The notes beneath the pieces were generated by a model that worked only from the letters and a program-made list of their open reading frames with translations, had not been told where the DNA came from and did no database searches. From positions 23,068 to 30,263 of the forward strand of contig PLCK01000109.1 in the NCBI GenBank assembly GCA_003134755.1: a stretch of 7,196 nucleotides of DNA. The letters run 5' to 3'. Below are positions 1 through 7,055 of the stretch, piece by piece. The DNA comes from Actinomycetota bacterium. GTDB lineage: Bacteria; Actinomycetota; Actinomycetes; Acidothermales; Acidothermaceae. The translations under genes were made by a program, and so were the position numbers. Each line of letters begins with the position of its first letter. The stretch's first letter is position 1.

Positions 1-34
1 GCACCGAAGCGGCGAAGAATGCTTCCTGAGTCAT
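1..34 (-). CDS. 5' end of an unidentified gene (left-edge partial)
   Basis: An ATG at 34-32 on the minus strand opens a frame reading MTQEAFFAASV before the window ends. A GGAGGT ribosome binding site (minus strand, 45-40) lies five bases before this ATG, which is why I choose it and believe the gene is real. The frame also stays open upstream to an ATG at 127-125, but those 31 extra residues are Arg/Pro-rich, look unlike a protein start and lack a comparable ribosome binding site. The gene points the same way as hrpA, 183 bases downstream of its stop, so it probably has its own promoter or leader. Eleven residues are too few to name a product. Confidence 0.6.
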   Translation of the reverse strand, partial: MTQEAFFAASV

Positions 35-39
35 CGGGT

Positions 40-45
40 ACCTCC
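40..45 (-). promoter_or_regulatory. Shine-Dalgarno site of the left-edge gene
   Basis: The minus strand reads GGAGGT here, five bases before the ATG at 34. It decides the start of the partial gene against the in-frame ATG at 127. The GGTACC at 37-42 overlaps it and is self-complementary, but it is too short to argue for sequestration. Confidence 0.6.
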
Positions 46-59
46 GAACATCGACCGCC

Positions 60-106
60 GGACGTCGTCTGGTGCGTCGTCCTGGACCGGCAAGTCCACA
101 TTGCCG
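60..106 (-). promoter_or_regulatory. Structured leader upstream of the left-edge gene (overlapping inverted repeats)
   Basis: Three inverted repeats are visible: GGACG/CGTCC at 60-64 and 78-82; GGAC/GTCC at 85-88 and 95-98; and CGGCAA/TTGCCG at 88-93 and 101-106 with a seven-base loop. The second and third overlap and could not form together. They lie 26-72 bases before the ATG at 34, so they could be leader RNA structure or an operator. In GC-rich DNA such short repeats also arise by chance, and I see no known riboswitch consensus. Confidence 0.25.
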
Positions 107-155
107 TTCTGAGGTAGGGCGGCACATGAGGCAGATGCCTAGTCCTGAGCGGCCG

Positions 156-171
156 CGCGCGCCGTCGCGCG
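156..171 (-). terminator. GC hairpin, possible hrpA terminator
   Basis: CGCGCG and CGCGCG flank a four-base loop, giving a perfect six-pair GC stem that begins 46 bases after the hrpA stop codon. No T-run follows on the minus strand, so it is not a classical intrinsic terminator. Actinobacterial terminators often lack a clear U-tract, so I keep it as a weak candidate. Confidence 0.3.
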
Positions 172-182
172 TCTAAGGCAGG

Positions 183-200
183 GCGTTAGGCGCCTAAGGC
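183..200. repeat. 18-bp near-perfect palindrome after hrpA
   Basis: The sequence has a perfect 12-bp core, TTAGGCGCCTAA (186-197). Outer bases GC/GC at 183-184 and 199-200 also pair, with one G-G mismatch at 185/198. The heptamer CTAAGGC recurs at 173-179 and 194-200. It starts 17 bases past the hrpA stop. It has no loop, which suits a protein-binding site or chance better than a terminator. Confidence 0.35.
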
Positions 201-217
201 GAAGCCGGCGGACGCCG

Positions 218-3200
218 TCAGCGCAGCGCGTCGATCTCGCGCAGGATCCGCGGCAGCGATACCGGTCGCGGCGTCCCGAGCGCCTGGGCGAACAGGCTGA
301 CCCGGAATTCCTCGATCGTCCACCGCACCGCCCGCACGTCGTCGTCATCGGCCCGGCCCGGCGGCAGGGCCGACCGCAGCTCGGAAAACGCCTGCGTTGC
401 CTGTTCGACCTCCCACATCCGGGCGCGGTCACGGTTGACGTCGTCGCCGACCTTCTCGAGCCGCCGATCGATCGCCCGCAGGTAGCGGCGCAGATCGGCG
501 AGCCGCCCACTGCCCGCGCCGCTCACGAAGCCCGGATAGACGAGTGCGGCCAGCTGGGTCCTCATGTCGACAAGGGCCGGCAGCAAAGCGGGCGGCGCGC
601 TGCCCTTGAGCCGCCTCTCGACGTCGTGGGCGTCGGCCAAGACCGATACGACCTCGGTCACGATCCTCGTCAATGTCGGGCCGAGTCCGACCCGCGCGGC
701 CGCGAGCAGTTGCTCGAACGCGTCGGCATCGCGCGGCGGACCCCCGGCGGCTGCGATGATCTCATCGAAGGCCGCCGCAAGGCAGTCGTCGAGCAACGGC
801 GTCACCCCGCCCGGAGCATTTCGGCTCAGCGCCAGCTTGGCGTCGTTGCCGAGCTGCCGCTGCAGCAGTTTGGCCGGCGACGCCACGTTGAGCAGCAACA
901 GCCTGCGGGTCGCCGCCCAGGTCGCCTGCCGCGCCAGCGCCGGTGTTTCGAGGACCCGCACGCCCACGGTCGGACCCTCGTCGACCAAGGCCGGAAACCC
1001 CCGGACGACGAGGCCGTCACGCCGTTGCTCGTAGCTCGCCGGCAAGGGGTCGAAGTCCCAGCGGCGCAGGCCGGTGCGCTCGATGCTCACGGCGGCCTGC
1101 GCGATCTCCTCGCGGACCGCGGGCGCCAGCTCAGCCCTGAGTACGTCGAGGTCCTTGCCGCTCCCCAGGGCGACCCCGGCAGCGTCGACCACGACGAACG
1201 TGATCCGCAGGAACGCAGGCACCCGCTCGAGCTCGAAGTCCTCGAGTCGGACGTCGACCCCGGTCGAGCGGTGCAGCTCGTCGGACAGCGCCTCAGGCAG
1301 AGAGCCTCCGGCGGCCGGGTCGAGGTGGTCGAGAGCGGCCCGGGCGACGTCGGGGGCGGGCACGAAATGGCGGCGCAGCGGCTTGGGCAGCGCCCTGATC
1401 AACGCCGCAACCAGATCAAGGCGCAGGCCTGGCACCTGCCAGCTGAACTCGTCGGCATGCACGCGGTTCAGCACCCCGACCGGAACACGGACTGTCACGC
1501 CGTCGGATTCGGTGCCCGGTTCGAACTGGTAGGTGACCGGCAGCCTGAGATCGTCGATCGGCCAGCTGTCCGGATAGTCGTGGCCAGCCACGGCGGCCGC
1601 GTGTTCGGTGACCAGCATCGCGGCCGCGAAAGACAGCAGCTCGGGTTGCCGCTTGCGTGCGTGCTTCCACCAACTGTCGAAATGACGCGCCGAAACGATA
1701 TCTGCAGGCAACCGGTCGTCGTAGAAAGCGAACAGCGTCTCGTCGTCGACGACGATGTCGCGCCGGCGGGCCCGGCGTTCGAGCTCTTCGACCTCTTCGA
1801 GCAGCGCGCGGTTCTCGTGGAAGAACCGATGCGGGGTGCGCCAGTCGCCTTCGACGAGTGCGTGCCTGATGAAGAGTTCTCTCGACAGCTCAGCATCGAT
1901 ACGCCCGTATGCAACTTTGCGCGATGCCACGATCGGGACGCCGTACAGAGTCACCTTCTCGAAGGCGACCACCGATCCACGATGGGCCTCCCAGTGCGGC
2001 TCGCTGTAGATGCGCAGCACGAGATGCGCCGCGAGCGGTTCGGCCCACTCGGGCTCGATCTTGGCGACCACCCGCCCCCACAACCTGGTGGTCTCGACGA
2101 GTTCGGCCGCCATCACCCAGCGTGGCTGCACCTTGAACAACGCGGAGCCGGGGAAGATGGCGAACTTGGCGCCGCGCGCACCGAGATACCCGCGCGCGTC
2201 GACGTCCCGCATGCCGATGTGTGAGAGCAGGCCCGCGAGCAACGACTGATGGATCGCGCCCCGGTCACCGTCAGAGCTATTGAGCCGGACGCCGAGGGTG
2301 CGCGCGACCTGTCGCAGTTGGCTCTCGACGTCCTGCCATTCGCGCACCCGCAGGAAATTGAGGAACTCGGCCTTGCACAGCCGGCGAAATCGGCTCGACG
2401 AGCGTTCGTGCTGCTGCTCGCGCAGGTAGTGCCAGAGGTTGAGGTAGGCGAAGAAGTCCGACTCCTTGTCGGCGAAGCGAGCGTGGCTGTCGTCAGCCGC
2501 CTGCTGGTGTTCGAGCGGTCGCTCACGTGGGTCCTGGATCGACAGCGCGGCCGCAATGACGATGACCTCGCGCACGCAGCCCTGGTCTGCCGCCTGCAGG
2601 ATCATGCGCCCGATCCGGGGGTCGACGGGCAACTGCGCGAGCCGTCGGCCAAGCGGGGTCAGCCGCGTTCGCGCATCGGTTGTCGCCTGCTCGAACGCGC
2701 CGAGTTCTTCGAGCAACTGGATGCCGTCGTTGACCTGTCGCCGGTCGGGCGGCTCGACGAACGGGAAGGCGGCGAGATCGCCGAGACCCAACGCAGCCAT
2801 CTGGAGGATGACCGACGCCAGGTTCGTCCGCAGGATCTCCGGATCGGTGAACGCCGGCCGCGACATGAAGTCCGACTCGGAGAAGAGCCTGATGCAGATC
2901 CCGTCCGAGGTCCGCCCGCAGCGGCCCTTGCGCTGGTTCGCCGACGCCTGCGACACCGGCTCGATGGGCAGCCGCTGCACTTTGGTGCGATGGCTGTAGC
3001 GCGAGATCCGTGCGGTGCCCGGGTCGACCACATAGCGGATGCCCGGCACGGTGAGCGACGTCTCGGCGACGTTCGTAGCCAGCACGATGCGGCGTTCGGA
3101 GTGCGCTTCGAACACCCGGTGCTGTTCGGCCGCCGACAACCGTGCGTACAGCGGCAGCACTTCGGTCTGCGGTAGCGCAAGCTTGCGTACGGCCTCGGCG

Positions 3201-4003
3201 GTGTCGCGAATTTCCCTTTCACCGCTGAGAAAGACGAGGACGTCGCCGGAGCCCTTTGCCGTGAGCTCCTGGACGGCCTCGCAGATGGCCTGGATCTGGT
3301 CGCGCGGTTCCGCGTCGTCCGCCGTCGTACTGTCCTCATCGACCAGCGGCCGGTAGCGGACCTCGACCGGATACACCCGACCGGACACCTCGATCACGGG
3401 TGCGTCGTCGAAATGGCGCGAGAATCGCAGCGGATCGATGGTCGCCGACGTCACGACAACCTTGAGATCGGGACGCCGTGGCAGCAGCTGTTTGAGGTAG
3501 CCGAGAATGAAGTCGACGTTCAGGCTGCGTTCATGGGCTTCGTCGATGATGAGAGTGTCGTAACGGCTGAGCTCGCGATCCTGTTGCAGCTCCGCGAGCA
3601 GGATGCCGTCGGTCATGAGCTTGATGTACGAACCCGGGGATACCTGGTCGGTGAACCTGACCTTGTAGCCGACGGCTTCGCCGAGCGGCGAGCCCAGCTC
3701 CTCCGCGATCCGCTCGGCAACGGTTCGCGCCGCGATGCGACGTGGCTGGGTGTGCCCGATCATGCCGTGCACTCCCCGACCGAGTTCGAGGCAGATCTTC
3801 GGCAGCTGGGTGGTCTTACCGGAGCCGGTCTCCCCCGCCACGATCACGACCTGGTGGTCGCGGATCGCGGCTGCGATCTCGTCCTTCGCCTCGACAATGG
3901 GTAGCAGTGGCGGATAACTGATCGCCGGCACTCGCTCGCGCCGAAGCGCGAGAGCGGTCTCGGCGCGCTCGACCGCGGCGTTCGGCTCCTCCATGCGCGC
4001 CAT
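218..4003 (-). CDS. hrpA: ATP-dependent RNA helicase HrpA (DEAH box)
   Basis: This is a cytoplasmic DEAH-box NTP-dependent 3'-5' RNA helicase of 1261 residues, close to the roughly 1300 of E. coli HrpA. Visible motifs: Walker A GETGSGKT (57-64), Ia TQPRR (85-89), TDG (131-133), DEAH (154-157), SAT (186-188), FLSGERE (258-264), ATNVAETSLTVPG (309-321) and motif VI QRKGRCGR (357-364). Winged-helix, ratchet and OB-like regions follow, to about residue 750. The C-terminal third is the HrpA-specific DUF3418 region, marked by SARHFDSWWK (771-780). This extension separates HrpA from the shorter HrpB. HrpA is known to act in mRNA processing and, more recently, in resolving collided ribosomes in E. 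coli. The start at 4003 is the first ATG; Met4 (3994) is an alternative, and neither has a clear ribosome binding site. All core motifs are intact, so it should be active. It is transcribed divergently from the hydrolase gene. Confidence 0.96.
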   Translation of the reverse strand: MARMEEPNAAVERAETALALRRERVPAISYPPLLPIVEAKDEIAAAIRDHQVVIVAGETGSGKTTQLPKICLELGRGVHGMIGHTQPRRIAARTVAERIAEELGSPLGEAVGYKVRFTDQVSPGSYIKLMTDGILLAELQQDRELSRYDTLIIDEAHERSLNVDFILGYLKQLLPRRPDLKVVVTSATIDPLRFSRHFDDAPVIEVSGRVYPVEVRYRPLVDEDSTTADDAEPRDQIQAICEAVQELTAKGSGDVLVFLSGEREIRDTAEAVRKLALPQTEVLPLYARLSAAEQHRVFEAHSERRIVLATNVAETSLTVPGIRYVVDPGTARISRYSHRTKVQRLPIEPVSQASANQRKGRCGRTSDGICIRLFSESDFMSRPAFTDPEILRTNLASVILQMAALGLGDLAAFPFVEPPDRRQVNDGIQLLEELGAFEQATTDARTRLTPLGRRLAQLPVDPRIGRMILQAADQGCVREVIVIAAALSIQDPRERPLEHQQAADDSHARFADKESDFFAYLNLWHYLREQQHERSSSRFRRLCKAEFLNFLRVREWQDVESQLRQVARTLGVRLNSSDGDRGAIHQSLLAGLLSHIGMRDVDARGYLGARGAKFAIFPGSALFKVQPRWVMAAELVETTRLWGRVVAKIEPEWAEPLAAHLVLRIYSEPHWEAHRGSVVAFEKVTLYGVPIVASRKVAYGRIDAELSRELFIRHALVEGDWRTPHRFFHENRALLEEVEELERRARRRDIVVDDETLFAFYDDRLPADIVSARHFDSWWKHARKRQPELLSFAAAMLVTEHAAAVAGHDYPDSWPIDDLRLPVTYQFEPGTESDGVTVRVPVGVLNRVHADEFSWQVPGLRLDLVAALIRALPKPLRRHFVPAPDVARAALDHLDPAAGGSLPEALSDELHRSTGVDVRLEDFELERVPAFLRITFVVVDAAGVALGSGKDLDVLRAELAPAVREEIAQAAVSIERTGLRRWDFDPLPASYEQRRDGLVVRGFPALVDEGPTVGVRVLETPALARQATWAATRRLLLLNVASPAKLLQRQLGNDAKLALSRNAPGGVTPLLDDCLAAAFDEIIAAAGGPPRDADAFEQLLAAARVGLGPTLTRIVTEVVSVLADAHDVERRLKGSAPPALLPALVDMRTQLAALVYPGFVSGAGSGRLADLRRYLRAIDRRLEKVGDDVNRDRARMWEVEQATQAFSELRSALPPGRADDDDVRAVRWTIEEFRVSLFAQALGTPRPVSLPRILREIDALR

Positions 4004-4101
4004 TCAATCGGGCCGAGGTTTAGATTGCGTCGACCAGGACCACATCACCACACCACCTAGCTCTTCAGGAGGCTGCCGTCGACTGGCTGGCTAACCGGGC
4101 G
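4004..4101. other. Divergent spacer between hrpA and the hydrolase gene
   Basis: This short spacer must hold the start signals of both genes. I found no convincing -35/-10 pair in either direction. It contains a C/A-rich stretch CACATCACCACACCACC (4041-4057), an AGGAGG at 4067-4072 and two GTCGAC sites (4029-4034, 4078-4083). The hydrolase frame is open upstream from 4102 to a TAG at 4021-4023, so part of this spacer may be coding. Confidence 0.4.
4067..4072 (+). promoter_or_regulatory. AGGAGG, Shine-Dalgarno-like, unusual spacing
   Basis: A perfect AGGAGG lies upstream of the hydrolase gene. The expected start position, about 5-10 bases downstream, holds GTC GAC in the coding frame and no ATG, GTG or TTG in any frame. 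The first in-frame start-like codons are CTG at 4087 (14 bases away) and TTG at 4102 (29 bases away). It may be a true site serving a rare start, or simply the codons CAG GAG if the gene starts further upstream. Confidence 0.35.
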
Positions 4102-5259
4102 TTGCGCGGCAGCAGGCGCGGCGATGGCCTCGACGAGCTCGTTCGCTCGTGCTCGAAACGAGTGCTCGAGCAGGCGTGGAATGGCGACCGCGGCTACTGC
4201 GTGCCCAACCGGCGCTCCTACCCGCACCTGTGGCTGTGGGACTCGTGCTTCCACGCCATTGCCTGGTTTGCATTCGGCGACGAACGCGGACTGCGTGAGC
4301 TCGAGGCGGTCTTTGCCGGTCAACTGCCCGACGGGTTCGTGCCGCACATGCGATACGGTCGCCGAACCTACGCCCGCGGGCCACTGGAGTCGGTCTCGTC
4401 GTTCACCCAGCCGCCGGTTTACGCCCGTGCTCTCAAGGCCGCGTCGGACGCCGGCTTCGCGCCGTCCCCCCGATTGCTCGAAGCCGCAGGGCGGGCGCTC
4501 GAGTCGCTGTGGCGCGACCGTTTGCGGGACGGTCTGCTCGTGATCGTGCACCCATGGGAGGCCGGCACCGACGACTCGCCGCGCTGGGACAGCTGGGTCG
4601 GCTCGAGCACCTGGAACCGCCGGGTCTGGACCTCGTTCGATCGTGCGCTGCTCGCCCATACCGTGTTCAGCCCGCAGGGGCAGGCGATCGACAGCCCTAC
4701 GTTCGTCGTCGCGCCGGCCGCGTTCAACGCGATCGCCGCGGATGCCGCGAGCACTTTTGGCGAGCTCACCGGCGACGCCGGCTGGCTCGCACGCGGGAGC
4801 GTCCTGGCCCGAACCCTCGACGAAGCAGCGTGGAATGCCGAGTTGGAGGCGTGGTCGGACGTGGCTTTCACGGGTGGCGGTGACAGCGTGCGGGTGCCGA
4901 CGCTCGACGGGTTGCTGCCCGCCCTGTGCACGCCTAACGCCACCAAGGCATCTGCTGCATTGAACCAGTTGAGCGACGTCGAGCGGTTCGCCGCACCGTA
5001 CGGGCCGCGTTTCGTGGCTCGCCGACATCCGACGTACAACCCGTCGCAATATTGGCGCGGGCCGGCGTGGCCACAACTGAACTACCTCGCCGTGCTGGCG
5101 GCGAAGCGACGCGGAGACGACGAACTCGTCGCCGACCTGGCCGAGTCGACCAAGCGGGCGTGTGTACGGGCCGGCTTCGCTGAGTACTGGAACCCTGAGA
5201 CGGGCCGCGGGCTAGGCGCCCGACCGCAAACCTGGGCTGCGGTGGCGGCAGCGTTCTGA
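4102..5259 (+). CDS. GH63 / MGH1-like glycoside hydrolase
   Basis: This is a predicted cytoplasmic inverting glycosidase with an (alpha/alpha)6 barrel, 385 residues from the TTG at 4102. No signal peptide is visible. Family signatures run in order: YPHLWLWDS (40-48), GFVPH (78-82), TQPP (102-105), HPWEAGTDDSPRWD (150-163), NPSQYWRGPAWP (313-324), FAEYWNPETGRGLG (359-372) and QTWAA (376-380). They line up with my memory of the mycobacterial glucosylglycerate hydrolase (about 446 residues): Asp157 matches its acid Asp182, Glu361 its base Glu419, and Asp47 its Asp43. The protein is shorter than that enzyme and differs in the segment between GFVPH and TQPP, so the substrate should not be assumed; other alpha-glucosides or mannosides are possible. 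The barrel start is present even with the TTG start. The upstream frame 4057-4101 also reads like a helix (LALQEAAVDWLANRA), so the true start is uncertain. The gene is divergent from hrpA and tail to tail with the membrane-protein gene. Confidence 0.85.
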   Translation: MRGSRRGDGLDELVRSCSKRVLEQAWNGDRGYCVPNRRSYPHLWLWDSCFHAIAWFAFGDERGLRELEAVFAGQLPDGFVPHMRYGRRTYARGPLESVSSFTQPPVYARALKAASDAGFAPSPRLLEAAGRALESLWRDRLRDGLLVIVHPWEAGTDDSPRWDSWVGSSTWNRRVWTSFDRALLAHTVFSPQGQAIDSPTFVVAPAAFNAIAADAASTFGELTGDAGWLARGSVLARTLDEAAWNAELEAWSDVAFTGGGDSVRVPTLDGLLPALCTPNATKASAALNQLSDVERFAAPYGPRFVARRHPTYNPSQYWRGPAWPQLNYLAVLAAKRRGDDELVADLAESTKRACVRAGFAEYWNPETGRGLGARPQTWAAVAAAF

Positions 5260-5265
5260 ACTCGC

Positions 5266-6963
5266 CTATGGCGCAGGTTCGGGCGCGCCGTCGTCGCCGA
5301 GCCCCGCACTCGCCAACTGCGCGGTCGTGCAACTGTGCTCGTTGGGCAACGCACGGGTACTCACTTTGGTGTCGCCGGGGGCGAACGTGATGACCGTGGT
5401 CCAGCCGCCGCCGGCCGGAGCGACGCAGGCACTTCCTGTGTCGACATGCCAGTACCGAGACCACCGTAGGCGCACGAATGTCGTGCCGCTGACCGATGAC
5501 GTCAGCGTGAACGCGCTCGCTGTCAACGTCGTCATGTGCGCCGCCCCGCTCGCGAGCGGAGCCGCCCCGATGACTTCCCAGATTCGCCATTGGGTATCGA
5601 CATAGACGGGCTTCAACCACGCGGGCGGGTGGCGCAGCAGAGCCTTCTCAGCCTGGCCGCCCTCATCGAGCGAAACATCGGGTAACGCCACGTACCGCAC
5701 CGCGTTGTCGTACAACCAGGTCCGATACGCGTCGGGAGTGAGGGGCGCGTACAACACCGCGTTGCGCGAGACGTCGATCTGACGATCCCATCCGCGGGCG
5801 AGCGGCTGCTGCTCGGCCACATAGGTCGCTTCCCAGTGATCGCGCGTGAACGGAATCTCGACCCGCCCGAGCGGCTGTTGGTGGGTACCAAGGAACTGCA
5901 ACATGCCGCGGTAGTACTGCTTCTTCGTCGACGGATCACCCGCGGCCGACGCGACCGCCGAAACGATCGGCAGCAGTTGAAAGATGATCAACGGCAACGC
6001 GACGAGAAGGAGCGCGCGAAAACGCCGCGCGCGAACGAGCACGAACGCGGCGGCCGGCCCGATCATGATGCCGGCGAGTCGAGCAATATTGCCGCCGACC
6101 GGCGTCGGCACGAAAAACAGGACCATACAACTGATGCCATATAGCCACAGCGCCCGCCGCACCGTCACCTGGTGACGCGGCGCGACGATCAGGCCGATGA
6201 CCGCGATGGCAATCTGCCCGATGAAGGTGGGGAACGGGAACGGGAACGTGCCGCCGTCGCCCGCAACCGCCGTGACCGCAAGACCAACAAGTGCGCCGGC
6301 GAACGGCGCCGCTCGCCGCCACCCCAGACTAGGCGCCCAGGCAACTGCGATCAGCAGCAAGAACGCCGCCCCAAGTGGGCTGAAGAGCGATGCGCAGACC
6401 GCGGCCAACAGTCCGAGCCTTGGCCGGCCGGCCCGCACCGCAAGAATCGATGCGAGCGCGGCCGTCACGGCGCAGGCGAATGGTGCGCGGCCGACGATCA
6501 GGTCACCGACGACGAAGATGGCGAACCAGATCCGGGCGACGGCCGCGGCCCAGTTGTTCGCCGGACCGAGCAGCCGACCGAACAGGACCGTCGACGTCGT
6601 GCAGGCGAGCGCGGTGGCGGGCACCGTACCCAACATCCAGCCGACCGCCGGGAACAGCACGCTGTACCCGATAAGCGCGTGGCCGCCATACCAGTTGAGG
6701 TCCCAGATCAGGAAGCCGTGCGCGCCGAACATGAACGCGCGGTACTCCTGGGCCGGATAGTCGCCACCGCGAAATCCGAGTAAGGCCACGATCGCGCACA
6801 GCAACGCAGTAAGGAGGGGCGCGTGCGTCGCGAGGCCCCAAACGACGTGACGTAACCTCTCGGGGCGTTCGCGCCTGGGTGTCGCGGGTTCATCGACGGC
6901 GATGACCCGCAGCGCAGCCGACGAGTCGGCCGGTGCCATCGACGACGTTGCCCCGTTGCCCAC
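5266..6963 (-). CDS. Polytopic membrane protein, GT-C glycosyltransferase-like
   Basis: The product has 565 residues from a GTG at 6963. An in-frame TGA two codons upstream rules out a longer form; ATG at 6939 (Met9) is an alternative and neither has a strong ribosome binding site. A cytoplasmic-looking Arg-rich N-terminus is followed by roughly ten hydrophobic segments between residues 44 and 338 (clearest at 44-63, 140-158, 185-210, 218-234, 247-262, 270-285, 297-311 and 315-338). The first loop holds GGDYPAQEY (66-74) and NWYGGHALIGYSVLFP (90-105). Acidic loop residues before such a WYGGH/YS..FP stretch recall GT-C polyprenyl-phosphate-dependent glycosyltransferases. A GGTFPFPFPTF motif (237-247) sits in another loop. 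Residues 345-565 form a soluble domain, probably extracytoplasmic, with RVEIPFTRDHWEA (367-379), LARGWDRQ (388-395) and NAVRYVALPD (420-429). I remember this layout from uncharacterised actinobacterial proteins. Catalytic function is inference; it could be a non-enzymatic relative. Confidence 0.8.
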   Translation of the reverse strand: MGNGATSSMAPADSSAALRVIAVDEPATPRRERPERLRHVVWGLATHAPLLTALLCAIVALLGFRGGDYPAQEYRAFMFGAHGFLIWDLNWYGGHALIGYSVLFPAVGWMLGTVPATALACTTSTVLFGRLLGPANNWAAAVARIWFAIFVVGDLIVGRAPFACAVTAALASILAVRAGRPRLGLLAAVCASLFSPLGAAFLLLIAVAWAPSLGWRRAAPFAGALVGLAVTAVAGDGGTFPFPFPTFIGQIAIAVIGLIVAPRHQVTVRRALWLYGISCMVLFFVPTPVGGNIARLAGIMIGPAAAFVLVRARRFRALLLVALPLIIFQLLPIVSAVASAAGDPSTKKQYYRGMLQFLGTHQQPLGRVEIPFTRDHWEATYVAEQQPLARGWDRQIDVSRNAVLYAPLTPDAYRTWLYDNAVRYVALPDVSLDEGGQAEKALLRHPPAWLKPVYVDTQWRIWEVIGAAPLASGAAHMTTLTASAFTLTSSVSGTTFVRLRWSRYWHVDTGSACVAPAGGGWTTVITFAPGDTKVSTRALPNEHSCTTAQLASAGLGDDGAPEPAP

Positions 6964-7051
6964 GGGTCAAGCATGCCAGTCAGAGCGCTCGACGGCCCTC
7001 TCGGTTTCGCCGTCAAGGCTCAACAGATTGCCCAGATTTCGCCGTCCCGGC
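6964..7051. other. Spacer upstream of the membrane-protein gene
   Basis: These 88 bases separate the stop of the right-edge gene from the GTG of the membrane-protein gene on the same strand. They hold most of a direct repeat (7005-7055). On the minus strand a CATGCT (6976-6971) lies six bases before the GTG at 6963, as a leaderless -10 would, and a TTGACG (7016-7011) is present, but they are too far apart to form one promoter. A promoter here is plausible but not shown. Confidence 0.35.
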
Positions 7052-7055
7052 TCAA
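7005..7055. repeat. Imperfect tandem direct repeat, 32-bp period
   Basis: TTTCGCCGTCAAGGCTCAA (7005-7023) recurs as TTTCGCCGTCCCGGCTCAA (7037-7055), 17 of 19 bases identical. The second copy starts exactly where the first 32-bp unit ends, giving about 1.6 tandem units. The second copy covers the stop codon of the right-edge gene (7052-7054); the first lies upstream of the membrane-protein gene. A shorter direct repeat CAGATT (7024-7029, 7033-7038) lies between them. Confidence 0.75.

Noticed and set aside
206..217. Short hairpin CGGC/GCCG directly after the hrpA stop, considered as a terminator.
   Set aside because: Only four pairs and no T-run; such stems are common by chance at this base composition.
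626..2224. A 532-codon open frame on the plus strand antisense to hrpA, with further long ones at 2249-3175 and 3413-3904.
   Set aside because: They lie opposite intact, motif-rich hrpA codons. High-GC genes commonly leave antisense frames open, and the translations are low-complexity, rich in Arg, Asp, Glu and Gln, with no recognisable motifs.
3993..4094. A small plus-strand frame starting at ATG 3993 in the divergent spacer (33 residues), considered as a leader peptide or frameshifted start of the hydrolase.
   Set aside because: It has no ribosome binding site, overlaps the hrpA start, reads like random sequence and would need a frameshift to join the hydrolase.
4057..5076. A 339-codon open frame on the minus strand opposite the hydrolase gene.
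   Set aside because: It is an antisense shadow of a gene with clear glycosidase motifs on the plus strand; its translation is Arg/Gly/Pro-rich without family features.
5276..5303. An imperfect GC-rich hairpin just after the hydrolase stop, considered as its terminator.
   Set aside because: It has a bulge and a G-U pair, no T-run follows, and it lies in the Pro/Asp-rich coding tail of the opposing gene, where GC-rich stems arise easily.
6229..6246. Triplicate GGGAAC repeat.
   Set aside because: It encodes the Phe-Pro repeat of the GGTFPFPFPTF loop in the membrane protein, so it is explained by coding rather than being a separate repeat element.
6172..6783. Plus-strand open frames of about 190-200 codons opposite the membrane-protein gene.
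   Set aside because: The translations are Arg/Gln/Pro-rich and carry no motif, while the minus strand encodes regular hydrophobic segments.
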